36,258 nucleotides of DNA from Streptococcus sp. HSISM1 (GTDB lineage: Bacteria > Bacillota > Bacilli > Lactobacillales > Streptococcaceae): assembly GCF_000448565.1 (NCBI RefSeq), contig NZ_CM002128.1, forward strand, positions 1,783,253 through 1,819,510, read 5' to 3'. Both the position numbers and the translations under genes were made by a program. This document shows, piece after piece, positions 29,132 to 36,258 of this stretch. Each line of letters opens with the position of its first letter. Position 1 is the stretch's first letter. The notes beneath the pieces were generated by a model. The model searched no databases. It saw nothing but the letters and a program-made list of their open reading frames with translations, and was not told the origin of the DNA.

Positions 29132-29139
29132 CAGTTCTC
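29123..29139 (+). terminator. Weak hairpin at the end of mfd
   Basis: GAGAACT-AGC-AGTTCTC overlaps the mfd stop codon; only a short T-stretch follows several bases later. Possibly a partial terminator. A possible extended -10 (TGA-TACAAT, 29171-29179) lies before rqcP. Confidence 0.4.
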
Positions 29140-29199
29140 AGCTCATTTTTCGCATTTTATGTATAAAAAATGATACAATACTATGTTAGAGGTGACAGT

Positions 29200-29465
29200 A
29201 TGAGATTAGATAAATATTTAAAAGTTTCTCGCATTATTAAGCGTCGCCCTGTTGCAAAGGAAGTTGCAGATAAAGGGCGGATCAAAGTTAATGGAGTATT
29301 AGCCAAAAGTTCAACGGATTTGAAAGTGAATGATCAAATTGAAGTTCGTTTTGGAAATAAAGTATTGACGGTTAAAGTCTTGGAAATGTTGGATAGTACA
29401 AAAAAGAAGATGCATCCAAAATGTACGAAATAATTAGTGAAACAAGGATAGAAGAAGATGCCTAA
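29200..29465 (+). CDS. rqcP: S4-domain ribosome quality-control protein RqcP (Hsp15-like), C-terminal frameshift
   Basis: Small S4 RNA-binding protein of the Hsp15/YabO family, which in Firmicutes works with RqcH in adding alanine tails on obstructed 50S subunits. The S4 domain is clear ([24 protein letters not shown]). As written it stops at 29433 (77 residues from ATG 29200) after a tail KKMHPKCTK. One more A in 29400-29405 gives [16 protein letters not shown] and a stop at 29463-29465, overlapping the divIC start by 8 bases and restoring 88 residues, the usual streptococcal length. I give the restored end. AGAGGTGA precedes ATG 29200. Confidence 0.9.
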
Positions 29466-29826
29466 AAATATCGTTCAAATGAACAATAAATATATCAAAG
29501 ACGAAAGTCAGCGAAAACGTTTTTTAGAAGAAGAAAGAAAAAAACGCAATCGTTTTCTGGGGCTCGTTTTGATATTGGTCATGTTATTGTTTATTCTTCC
29601 AACTTATAATTTAGCCCAGAGCTATCAATCGCTACAAGATAAAAAAGAACAATACAAACAGTTGGAAAAAGAGTATAAAGAAACAAGTGAACAAAAAGAA
29701 TACCAACAAGACATCGCTAAAAAATTAAAAGACGATGATTATGCAACAAAATATGCACGCGCTAAGTATTCTTTTTCAAAAGATGGTGAATATGTTTATA
29801 CCATCCCAGATTTACTCCCCCAATAA
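29458..29826 (+). CDS. divIC: Septum formation protein DivIC (FtsB-like)
   Basis: Bitopic membrane protein of the divisome that pairs with FtsL and DivIB/FtsQ. 122 residues: a basic cytoplasmic tail, one transmembrane helix at about 34-53 (GLVLILVMLLFILPTYNLA), an extracellular coiled coil (about 54-90, rich in Lys/Glu/Gln) and a conserved end YARAKYSFSKDGEYVYTIPDLL. The start is ATG 29458, overlapping the restored rqcP stop. A typical neighbour of mfd and rqcP in streptococci. Confidence 0.95.
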   Translation: MPKNIVQMNNKYIKDESQRKRFLEEERKKRNRFLGLVLILVMLLFILPTYNLAQSYQSLQDKKEQYKQLEKEYKETSEQKEYQQDIAKKLKDDDYATKYARAKYSFSKDGEYVYTIPDLLPQ

Positions 29827-29829
29827 CCG

Positions 29830-29958
29830 ATGGAAAATATCTTACAAACAGTTAAACAATTCCTTGAATTTTCGGATGAAAAATTAGAGGAATTAAAAAA
29901 GAAAAACCAAATGATTAAACTTCAAAAGGATGAAAAGGAAAGGAATACAGGTGTCTAA
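29830..29958 (+). CDS. Small conserved hypothetical protein (42 residues)
   Basis: An ATG-started frame, MENILQTVKQFLEFSDEKL then a Lys/Glu-rich helix ending ERNTGV. It starts 3 bases after the divIC stop and its stop overlaps the GTG start of the next gene by 8 bases. A similarly sized protein of similar composition occupies this place in pneumococcus (recollection). Highly charged, likely helical, no known function. Tight packing between neighbours supports it as real. Confidence 0.7.
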   Translation: MENILQTVKQFLEFSDEKLEELKKKNQMIKLQKDEKERNTGV

Positions 29959-31215
29959 ACGATTTCTGCTCCTATTGTTAGTTCCAATTTTATTTATTGG
30001 GTCTCAAGCAGCGAGTATCGAGCAGTCTGAGTCTTCTCAGACAATGGCTCATCCATCAGAACTTTATTTTTCTTCAATTCCAGCGAACCCGAATGTCTAT
30101 CGCAAAATTTCTGTTTTTTCTGATCCTCAGTTGAAAAAAGCAAAAGGAGAAATTCTTCCCAACACACCGTTTACAATCGAACAACTCTTTGTAAATGATG
30201 AAGGGAAAGCTGTATTTAAAATAGTAGATAAAGGATATGTATTAGCAGATTCTTCTGTCATTTTTTCTGATGTTGTACAAGAAACACAAGAAAAAAACAA
30301 GACATGTGGCTAAAACCTGGTTTTAAAGTGTATGACCGACCCTTAATAAATGGTGCAAAAGAAAAAAATACACCTCTTTCTCCTTATACAAAAGTGACAG
30401 TCTTACGTACAGCTAAGACTTTACGAGATGAATTTGTGGAGATTGAAGGTCAGGGCTGGGTGAACAAACCATTCGTTACTGAAAAAGATAATCGAATGGA
30501 AAAAGTCCAGGACTTGTTAAATAGTAAATACAATTCTCCTTCGTATGGAATCTATGTAAAACAATTAGAGACTGGAAATACTGCTGGAATCAATCCGCAA
30601 AAAGAAATGTATTCTGCCAGTGTAACGAAATTACCATACTTGTACTACGTCCAAGAACAGCTCAATAAAAAAGCCATTTCTCCAACTACAACCTACAAAT
30701 ATATTCCAGAAGTCAATGATTTCAAAGGTGGCTATGAACCAGAAGGAAGTGGTAGCCTTTCAAAAACACCAGATGGAAAAGAATATAGTGTTCAAGAGTT
30801 GGTAGATAAAATTGCAAAAGAATCAGATAATGTTGGACATAATATCTTGAATTATTATGTCACTCATCAATCAGATCAAGACTTCCAAAAAACTTTGGAT
30901 AAAATTGCAAAGAAACATTGGGATGTTGAAAAAAGAGAAGCATCCGCTGAAATGGCTGGCAATGTCATGGAGGCTGTCTATCAACAAAATGGCTCTATTA
31001 TTGATGCACTCTCCTCTACAAAATATGATGATCAACGGATTGCGCGTGACCTTCCAGTAAAAGTTGCTCATAAAATTGGAGATGCCTATGATTTTAGACA
31101 TGATGTTGCGATTGTATACACAAATTCACCCTATGTACTAGTCGTTTTTACAGATCATTCGAATTATGATACGATTTCCAACATTTCAAAGGATATCTAT
31201 GAGGTATTGAAATAA
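29951..31215 (+). pseudogene. Secreted class A beta-lactamase-like serine hydrolase, split by an apparent frameshift
   Basis: Read in two frames, 29951-30313 and 30304-31215. Joined by one extra A in 30291-30297 (QEKKQDMWLKPGF), it is about 421 residues: an N-terminal signal segment (RFLLLLLVPILFIG), an SH3-like region, and a penicillin-recognising serine hydrolase domain with SxxK (SVTK, 224-227), SDN (292-294) and KIG (375-377). The active-site motifs are intact, so the enzyme would be functional if the frame is whole. The role is probably in cell-wall metabolism; true beta-lactamase activity is not implied. I prefer GTG 29951 as start (AAAGGAA upstream) over ATG 29930. It ends TAATG with tilS. 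Confidence 0.85.
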
Positions 31216-32489
31216 TGGAAAAGCGATTTTTAGAGTTTTGTGAAAAACAAGATCTATTTACTCCCCATCGCCGTGTTTTAGTTGCCTTATCTGGTGGATT
31301 GGATTCAATGAATCTGTATGAACTTTTATATAAGAATAAAGAACGATTGAAAATCCATCTGGTACTCGCTCATATCAATCATGGACAAAGACCAGAATCA
31401 GATTTAGAAGAAAGTGAACTTCGAACGCTAGCTGATAGGCGAGAGACACGTATTCATGTGGCTCACTATTCGGGTGATTTTACGGAAGCAAAAGCTCGTA
31501 CCTTTCGTTATGATTTTTTTAAACAGATTATGGAGAAAGAAGATTGCACTGCTTTAGTAACAGGTCATCATGCAAATGATCAAGCTGAAACAACTTTCAT
31601 GCGCTTGATACGAGGAACAAAATTACGCCATTTAAGTGGCATTCCTGTACGCCAACCATTTGGCAAGGGTGAGCTAATCCGTCCTTTGTTAATTTTTACC
31701 AAAGATGAGTTGATGGAAATCCCTCACTTTGAAGATAGTAGCAATGACTCACAGGACTATTTCCGAAATCGTGTACGCCATCAATACCTTCCTGAATTTG
31801 AAAAAGAAAATCCTCAAATGCAAGCAAGTCTTCGTTATTTAGCAGAGGAAGTGACTCATTGGCACCAAGCCCTGAAAGAATTGACTAGCGAGTTAAGTAT
31901 TCAAGATTTAGCTTCTTTTAGAACGTATTCTGATTCTGTACAATCATTCTTATTAGAAGAGTATTTGGCACAATTTCCAGATTTGCAACTTGGTAGGGTA
32001 CAGTTTCAAGAATTATTAGATTTACTGCGAAAAAAAAGAAATTGCGTTCATTATTTAAAGTCGAATTATGAACTACATCAAGAATATGATTTCTTTGAAA
32101 TACAAAAAATCAGTCAAAAGTCGGATGACCAACCCCTCCCATTTTTGTTAGAATTTGGGAATATTTTTGAAATTGCAAATTATAAACTATCTTTTGGACA
32201 ACCATTAGTAGGGGAAAATGTAGAAATTCTTTCTGTTTCACGCGAAACTCCCATCTTAATTAGAAGGAGAAAGGAAGGAGATCAGCTGCTTGTTAATGGC
32301 CACCATCAAAAATTAAGGCGGTGGTTTATCAACCATAAAATTCCAATTTCTCTTCGGCAAAAGGCTCTCATTATAGAACAGAATCATAATATTCTTTCTG
32401 TAGTGGGATTGGTAACGAGTGATTTGAGTAAGCCCTCAAAAAGTGGTATAATGAAAGATGATCTTTATGTTCAAAAAATAGATAGGTAA
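31215..32489 (+). CDS. tilS: tRNA(Ile)-lysidine synthase TilS
   Basis: Converts C34 of tRNA-Ile(CAU) to lysidine using lysine and ATP, an essential decoding step. 424 residues, with PP-loop SGGLDS at 26-31, a [10 protein letters not shown] motif near 115-125, and a C-terminal substrate-binding domain. The start is ATG 31215, sharing TAATG with the serine hydrolase. hpt follows 4 bases later, the standard arrangement. A degenerate parS-like sequence lies inside at 32234-32249. Confidence 0.96.
   Translation: MEKRFLEFCEKQDLFTPHRRVLVALSGGLDSMNLYELLYKNKERLKIHLVLAHINHGQRPESDLEESELRTLADRRETRIHVAHYSGDFTEAKARTFRYDFFKQIMEKEDCTALVTGHHANDQAETTFMRLIRGTKLRHLSGIPVRQPFGKGELIRPLLIFTKDELMEIPHFEDSSNDSQDYFRNRVRHQYLPEFEKENPQMQASLRYLAEEVTHWHQALKELTSELSIQDLASFRTYSDSVQSFLLEEYLAQFPDLQLGRVQFQELLDLLRKKRNCVHYLKSNYELHQEYDFFEIQKISQKSDDQPLPFLLEFGNIFEIANYKLSFGQPLVGENVEILSVSRETPILIRRRKEGDQLLVNGHHQKLRRWFINHKIPISLRQKALIIEQNHNILSVVGLVTSDLSKPSKSGIMKDDLYVQKIDR
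32234..32249. other. Degenerate parS-like sequence in tilS
   Basis: TGTTTCACGCGAAACT differs from the parS core by one base at the centre (CGCG for CGTG) and from the full consensus by two. On the right side of the origin. Binding by ParB is uncertain. Confidence 0.35.
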
Positions 32490-32493
32490 AAAC

Positions 32494-33036
32494 ATGTTAG
32501 AAAAAGATATAAAAAAAGTATTGGTTTCACATGATGAAATTGTAGAAGCAGCAAAGAAATTGGGGGAAACCCTAACAAAAGAGTACCAAGGAAAAAATCC
32601 AATTTTTGTTGGAATTTTGAAAGGCTCTGTTCCATTTATGGCAGAGTTGATCAACCACGTGGATACACATATTGAATTGGATTTTATGCTGGTTTCAAGT
32701 TATCATGGTGGTACAGCAAGCTCAGGTATTATTAATATTATCAAGGATATCGACCAAGATATTACTGGTAGAGATATTTTATTTGTAGAAGATATTATCG
32801 ATACAGGTAAAACCCTCAAGAGTCTAAAAGAACTCTTTGAAGAACGAAATGCAGGATCTGTGAAGATTGCTACCTTACTGGATAAACCTGAAGGACGTTT
32901 GGTTGAGATTGAAGCAGATTATACCTGCTTTACGATTCCAAATGAGTTTGTTGTAGGATATGGTTTAGACTATGATGAAAATTATCGTAACCTACCCTAT
33001 GTTGGTGTATTAAAAGAGGAAGTGTACTCAAAATAG
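32494..33036 (+). CDS. hpt: Hypoxanthine phosphoribosyltransferase
   Basis: Purine salvage enzyme converting hypoxanthine (and guanine) with PRPP to IMP/GMP. 180 residues, with the PRPP motif [11 protein letters not shown] (about 97-107) and the flexible loop [11 protein letters not shown] near 68-78. The start is ATG 32494, 4 bases after tilS; ribosome site weak. ftsH begins 10 bases downstream. Confidence 0.96.
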   Translation: MLEKDIKKVLVSHDEIVEAAKKLGETLTKEYQGKNPIFVGILKGSVPFMAELINHVDTHIELDFMLVSSYHGGTASSGIINIIKDIDQDITGRDILFVEDIIDTGKTLKSLKELFEERNAGSVKIATLLDKPEGRLVEIEADYTCFTIPNEFVVGYGLDYDENYRNLPYVGVLKEEVYSK

Positions 33037-33046
33037 AGGAGACTAG

Positions 33047-35019
33047 ATGAATAACAGAAAAATAACGGTTTTGTTCGAAATCCATTTCTGTATTTGTTGA
33101 TTATTGTAGCGGCTGTGACAGGGTTCCAGTACTTTTTTGCGGGTAATGGAGTTGGTCAAAGTCAGCAAATCAACTACACAGAATTGGTCAAAGAAATTAA
33201 AAATGATAATGTAAAAACGATCAGTTACCAACCAAATGGTAGTGTGATTGAAATTGCAGGGACCTATAATAAAGCTAAAGAATCAAAAGATGATACAGGA
33301 ATTCAATTTTTTACCCCAAGTGTTCAAAAAGTATCTCGCTTTACTAGTGTCATCCTTCCATCTGACATCACTGTCAATGAATTACAAAAATTAGCAGCTG
33401 ACCACAAAGCGGAAATCACTATCAAACGTGAAAGCTCAAGTGGCATGTGGATAACCATTCTGACTTCAATTGTTCCATTTGTTATCGTCATGTTCTTCTT
33501 CTTCTCAATGATGAACCAAGGCGGTGGCGGAGGTGCCCGCGGTGCCATGAACTTTGGTCGTAATAAAGCCCGCGCTGCTAATAAAGAAGATATTAAAGTT
33601 CGTTTTTCAGATGTAGCAGGAGCTGAAGAAGAAAAACAAGAACTTGTTGAAGTTGTTGAATTTTTAAAAGATCCAAAACGCTTTACTAAATTGGGTGCAA
33701 GAATCCCAGCAGGTGTGCTTCTTGAAGGCCCTCCCGGAACTGGTAAAACCCTTTTAGCAAAAGCAGTAGCTGGTGAAGCTGGAGTGCCATTCTTCAGTAT
33801 TTCTGGTTCTGACTTCGTTGAAATGTTTGTCGGAGTCGGCGCTAGCCGGGTTCGTTCACTTTTTGAAGATGCTAAAAAAGCAGCACCAGCCATTATCTTT
33901 ATCGATGAAATTGATGCTGTTGGGCGCCAACGTGGTGTAGGTCTTGGTGGCGGAAATGATGAACGTGAACAAACCCTTAACCAGCTCTTGATTGAGATGG
34001 ATGGTTTTGAAGGCAACGAAGGAATCATTGTTATCGCAGCAACTAACCGTTCTGATGTCCTTGACCCTGCCCTTCTTCGTCCTGGCCGTTTTGACCGTAA
34101 AGTATTGGTTGGACGTCCAGATGTGAAAGGTCGTGAGGCAATTCTTCGTGTTCATGCTAAGAATAAGCCACTTGCTCAAGATGTGGACTTGAAATTGGTT
34201 GCTCAACAAACACCAGGATTTGTCGGTGCTGATCTCGAAAATGTTTTGAACGAAGCAGCCTTGGTTGCAGCTCGTCGAAATAAAAAAGTAATTGATGCTG
34301 CTGATATCGATGAAGCAGAAGATCGTGTTATTGCAGGTCCATCTAAGAAAGATCGGACGATTTCACAAAAAGAACGTGAAATGGTTGCTTATCACGAAGC
34401 TGGTCATACAATTGTTGGTCTGGTCTTATCAAATGCTCGTGTAGTTCATAAAGTTACGATTGTTCCACGTGGTCGTGCAGGCGGTTACATGATTGCCCTT
34501 CCTAAAGAAGATCAAATGTTACTTTCTAAAGAAGATATGAAAGAACAATTAGCTGGGCTCATGGGAGGACGTGTTGCCGAAGAAATTATTTTCAATTCGC
34601 AAACAACGGGTGCTTCAAATGACTTTGAACAAGCTACCCAAATGGCGCGTGCAATGGTGACAGAATATGGTATGAGTGAAAAACTTGGACCGGTCCAATA
34701 TGAAGGAAATCATGCAATGTTTGGTGCTCAAAGTCCACAAAAAATGATTTCAGAACGAACAGCTTACGAAATTGATGAAGAAGTTCGTAGTCTGTTGAAT
34801 GAAGCCCGTAATAAAGCGGCAGAAATTATTCAAGGAAATAGAGAAACGCATAAATTAATTGCGGAAGCTCTATTAAAATATGAAACCTTGGATAGTGTTC
34901 AAATTAAATCATTATATGAAACAGGAAAAATGCCTGAAAATTCAGAGCATGAATTAGAAGAAGAAGCAAAACCTCTATCATATGATGAGATTAAGTCAAA
35001 ATTAGAAGAAAATAACTAA
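33047..35019 (+). pseudogene. ftsH: ATP-dependent zinc metalloprotease FtsH, apparent frameshift at codon 5-6
   Basis: Membrane AAA+ protease for quality control. From ATG 33047 (GAGGAG upstream) the frame as written gives [13 protein letters not shown] and stops. One extra A in 33058-33062 gives [18 protein letters not shown] and continues to 35019, about 657 residues. In that numbering: first transmembrane helix about 13-28, extracellular loop, second helix about 136-155, Walker A GPPGTGKT 228-235, Walker B IIFIDEID, second region of homology ending GRFDRK, zinc motif HEAGH 450-454. A shorter product from TTG 33094 is possible but would lose part of the first helix. Given FtsH's importance, sequence error is likelier than a true pseudogene. 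Confidence 0.9.
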
Positions 35020-35024
35020 TTCAA

Positions 35025-35051
35025 AAGAAGGAAAATATTTCCTTCTTTTTT
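35025..35051 (+). terminator. Terminator after ftsH
   Basis: A 10-bp stem (35025-35034 with 35038-35047), 3-base loop, continuing T-run to 35051. Ends the pth-ftsH cluster. Confidence 0.88.
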
Positions 35052-35064
35052 ATTAAAAAAAGTG

Positions 35065-35092
35065 TTGACAGAGTAAAAATATTCTGTATAAT
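35065..35092 (+). promoter_or_regulatory. Promoter of tRNA-Glu (right copy)
   Basis: -35 TTGACA (35065-35070), a 16-base spacer, -10 TATAAT (35087-35092), 18 bases before the tRNA. Confidence 0.85.
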
Positions 35093-35110
35093 AGAATATG
35101 TTGTAAAAAT

Positions 35111-35182
35111 GGTCCGTTGGTCAAGGGGTTAAGACACCGCCTTTTCACGGCGGTAACACGGGTTCGAATCCCGTACGGACTA
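35111..35182 (+). tRNA. tRNA-Glu (TTC), second copy
   Basis: All 72 bases match the minus-strand copy at 14662-14733; anticodon TTC, discriminator A, CCA not encoded. It stands alone between ftsH and comX. Confidence 0.95.
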
Positions 35183-35187
35183 TCGAT

Positions 35188-35214
35188 AAACTGTCACCAA
35201 GTGGCAGTTTTTTT
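35188..35214 (+). terminator. Terminator after tRNA-Glu
   Basis: A 10-bp stem (35188-35197 with 35201-35210, one G-T pair), 3-base loop, ending in a run of seven T residues. Confidence 0.88.
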
Positions 35215-35224
35215 GTGTATTTGG

Positions 35225-35261
35225 ACAAAATAGCTAAAAATAATAACCAAATAGTTAAAAA
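35225..35261 (+). promoter_or_regulatory. Direct repeats upstream of comX, putative ComE binding site
   Basis: ACAAAATAGCTAAAAA (35225-35240) and ACCAAATAGTTAAAAA (35246-35261) match at 14 of 16 positions and start exactly 21 bp apart, two helical turns, the phasing of pneumococcal ComE boxes. The likely -10 (TATAAA, 35305-35310) begins 43 bases after the second repeat. The base sequence differs from the pneumococcal box, as expected for a different ComD/ComE pair. Confidence 0.65.
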
Positions 35262-35280
35262 AACGTGCAGAATAGAAAAA

Positions 35281-35305
35281 AAGTCCAATGGGCTTCTTTA
35301 TTTTT
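35281..35305 (+). terminator. Small hairpin just before the comX promoter
   Basis: AAGTCC-AAT-GGGCTT (35281-35295) with A residues before and a T-rich stretch after. It may block residual read-through from tRNA-Glu into comX. Confidence 0.45.
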
Positions 35306-35336
35306 ATAAAATACAGATAAAAGTAAAGGAGAGCTT

Positions 35337-35816
35337 ATGGAATTTAATAAAATGTATCAAAAAGTAAAATATATCGTAAGAAAATGTGAAAAAGAATATT
35401 ATATTCAATTATGGGAAAAGGATGATTGGGAACAAGAAGGACAGCTAACACTCTTTGAACTTTATCAAAAAAATCCTGAAATTGAAACAAATGAAGAATT
35501 ACTTTATACATATTTCAAAACAAAATTTAGAAATCATATTAAAGATAAAATAAGACAACAGGAAAGTGATAAAAGAAAAATTAATAGACTTCCATATATT
35601 GAAATTGGAGAAATTAGTCACAGAATTTCATCAAGAAAAATATATTTAGATGAGCTGGTTGTTCTGAGAGATGCATTAAAACGTTTTAAAGAAAAATTAA
35701 CCGTAAAAGAAAAAGAACAATATGAAGCATTACTAGCAAACAGAAGATGTCTAGGAAAAACAAAAATGAAAAAGAAATTGGAGAACTATCTAAAGGACTT
35801 TAAAAATTCAATTTAA
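35337..35816 (+). CDS. comX: Competence-specific sigma factor ComX (SigX)
   Basis: Alternative sigma factor that redirects RNA polymerase to late competence promoters (cin-boxes). 159 residues, the family length. Diagnostic streptococcal stretches: LWEKDDWEQEG near residues 26-36, YFKTKFRNHIKDKIRQQES near 60-78 (region 2) and the motif EIGEISHRIS near 90-99. The start is ATG 35337 with AAAGGAG. Located between a tRNA-Glu and an rRNA operon, as comX copies are in pneumococcus. Expected to be switched on by ComE through the repeats at 35225-35261. Confidence 0.95.
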   Translation: MEFNKMYQKVKYIVRKCEKEYYIQLWEKDDWEQEGQLTLFELYQKNPEIETNEELLYTYFKTKFRNHIKDKIRQQESDKRKINRLPYIEIGEISHRISSRKIYLDELVVLRDALKRFKEKLTVKEKEQYEALLANRRCLGKTKMKKKLENYLKDFKNSI

Positions 35817-35879
35817 AAGCTGAAAGTTGACAGTTTATAAATGAACTTTCAAAAAAATAAATTTTTTTGAGAAAAAGTG

Positions 35880-35908
35880 TTGACAGTAAGGGTAGGTCAT
35901 GATATACT
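35880..35908 (+). promoter_or_regulatory. rRNA operon promoter
   Basis: -35 TTGACA (35880-35885), a 17-base spacer, -10 TATACT (35903-35908) preceded by TGA. A strong promoter with both -35 and extended -10. Just downstream, TTGTCGC/GCGACAA (35916-35935) forms a hairpin near the 5' end of the leader. Confidence 0.9.
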
Positions 35909-36058
35909 AATATAGTTGTCGCGCGAGAGCGACAAAGACCTTTGAAAACTGAACAAGACGAACCAATGTGCAGGGCGCTATAACTAAGGTTATAGTAACT
36001 GAACAATAAAAAACAATAAATCTGTCAGTGACAGAATGAGTTTAAGACAAACAATTAT
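35909..36058 (+). other. rRNA leader (pre-16S)
   Basis: About 150 transcribed bases before 16S. It contains the 5' hairpin (35916-35935), a CTTTGAAAACTGAAC stretch typical of Firmicute rRNA leaders (possible boxA-like antitermination region), and short inverted repeats near 35980-35997 and 36022-36036 that may take part in 16S processing. No coding sequence. Confidence 0.7.

Positions 36059-36258
<200 letters not shown>

Noticed and set aside
33324-34028. Long open frame antisense to ftsH (about 234 codons)
   Set aside because: It mirrors the highly conserved AAA+ codons; Ser/Pro-rich, low-complexity translation with no start signals. Same reasoning for antisense frames under guaB, ychF and the ABC-F gene.
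35821-35862. Inverted repeat after comX as a terminator
   Set aside because: Eight-base arms with a long loop and A rather than T downstream on the plus strand; not convincing.

Overview
The window is chromosomal DNA from a viridans-type Streptococcus around the replication origin. This rests on gene order (recF, guaB, trpS, comDE, tRNA-Arg, rlmH, htrA, parB, dnaA, dnaN, ychF, pth, mfd, hpt, ftsH, comX, rRNA), streptococcal protein sequences, low G+C, and a partial 16S rRNA gene at the right edge. I cannot name the species.

Left of the origin (1-17,900), a minus-strand operon runs ymfF-ymfH-rodZ-pgsA-ecfA1-ecfA2-ecfT. It covers M16 peptidase homologues, cell-shape factor RodZ, phospholipid synthesis and the ECF vitamin transporter module. 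It diverges from yaaA-recF. Next come guaB and trpS (minus), an ABC-F ATPase and a large YfhO-type membrane protein (plus), a tRNA-Glu/tRNA-Asn unit, a ComD/ComE-like two-component system, tRNA-Arg and rlmH (all minus). The stretch where the competence pheromone gene comC would be expected contains no recognisable comC.

The origin core (17,900-22,000) has htrA, parB and dnaA, with DnaA boxes in three intergenic regions: rlmH/htrA, parB/dnaA and dnaA/dnaN. The last also has a DnaA-trio-like tract and an AT-rich segment. Two close matches to the ParB site parS lie inside ecfA1 and yfhO.

Right of the origin (21,800-35,000) are dnaN, a DUF951 gene, a DUF1307-type lipoprotein (minus) and ychF, then the cluster pth-mfd-rqcP-divIC-small ORF-serine hydrolase-tilS-hpt-ftsH. 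A tRNA-Glu, the competence sigma factor comX (preceded by 21-bp-phased direct repeats resembling a ComE site) and the start of an rRNA operon close the window.

The most consequential observation concerns sequence integrity. Six plus-strand genes (yaaA, yfhO twice, dnaA, rqcP, the serine hydrolase, ftsH) each lose frame as if one base were missing from a short A or T run. Adding one base restores the family-typical protein every time. Because dnaA and ftsH are among them, homopolymer undercalling in the assembly is the simplest explanation. I found no clearly new biological system. The best biological leads are the comDE locus without comC, the ComE-like repeats before comX, the recurring 9-3-9 DnaA-box pairs, and a RodZ that ends just after its membrane segment.
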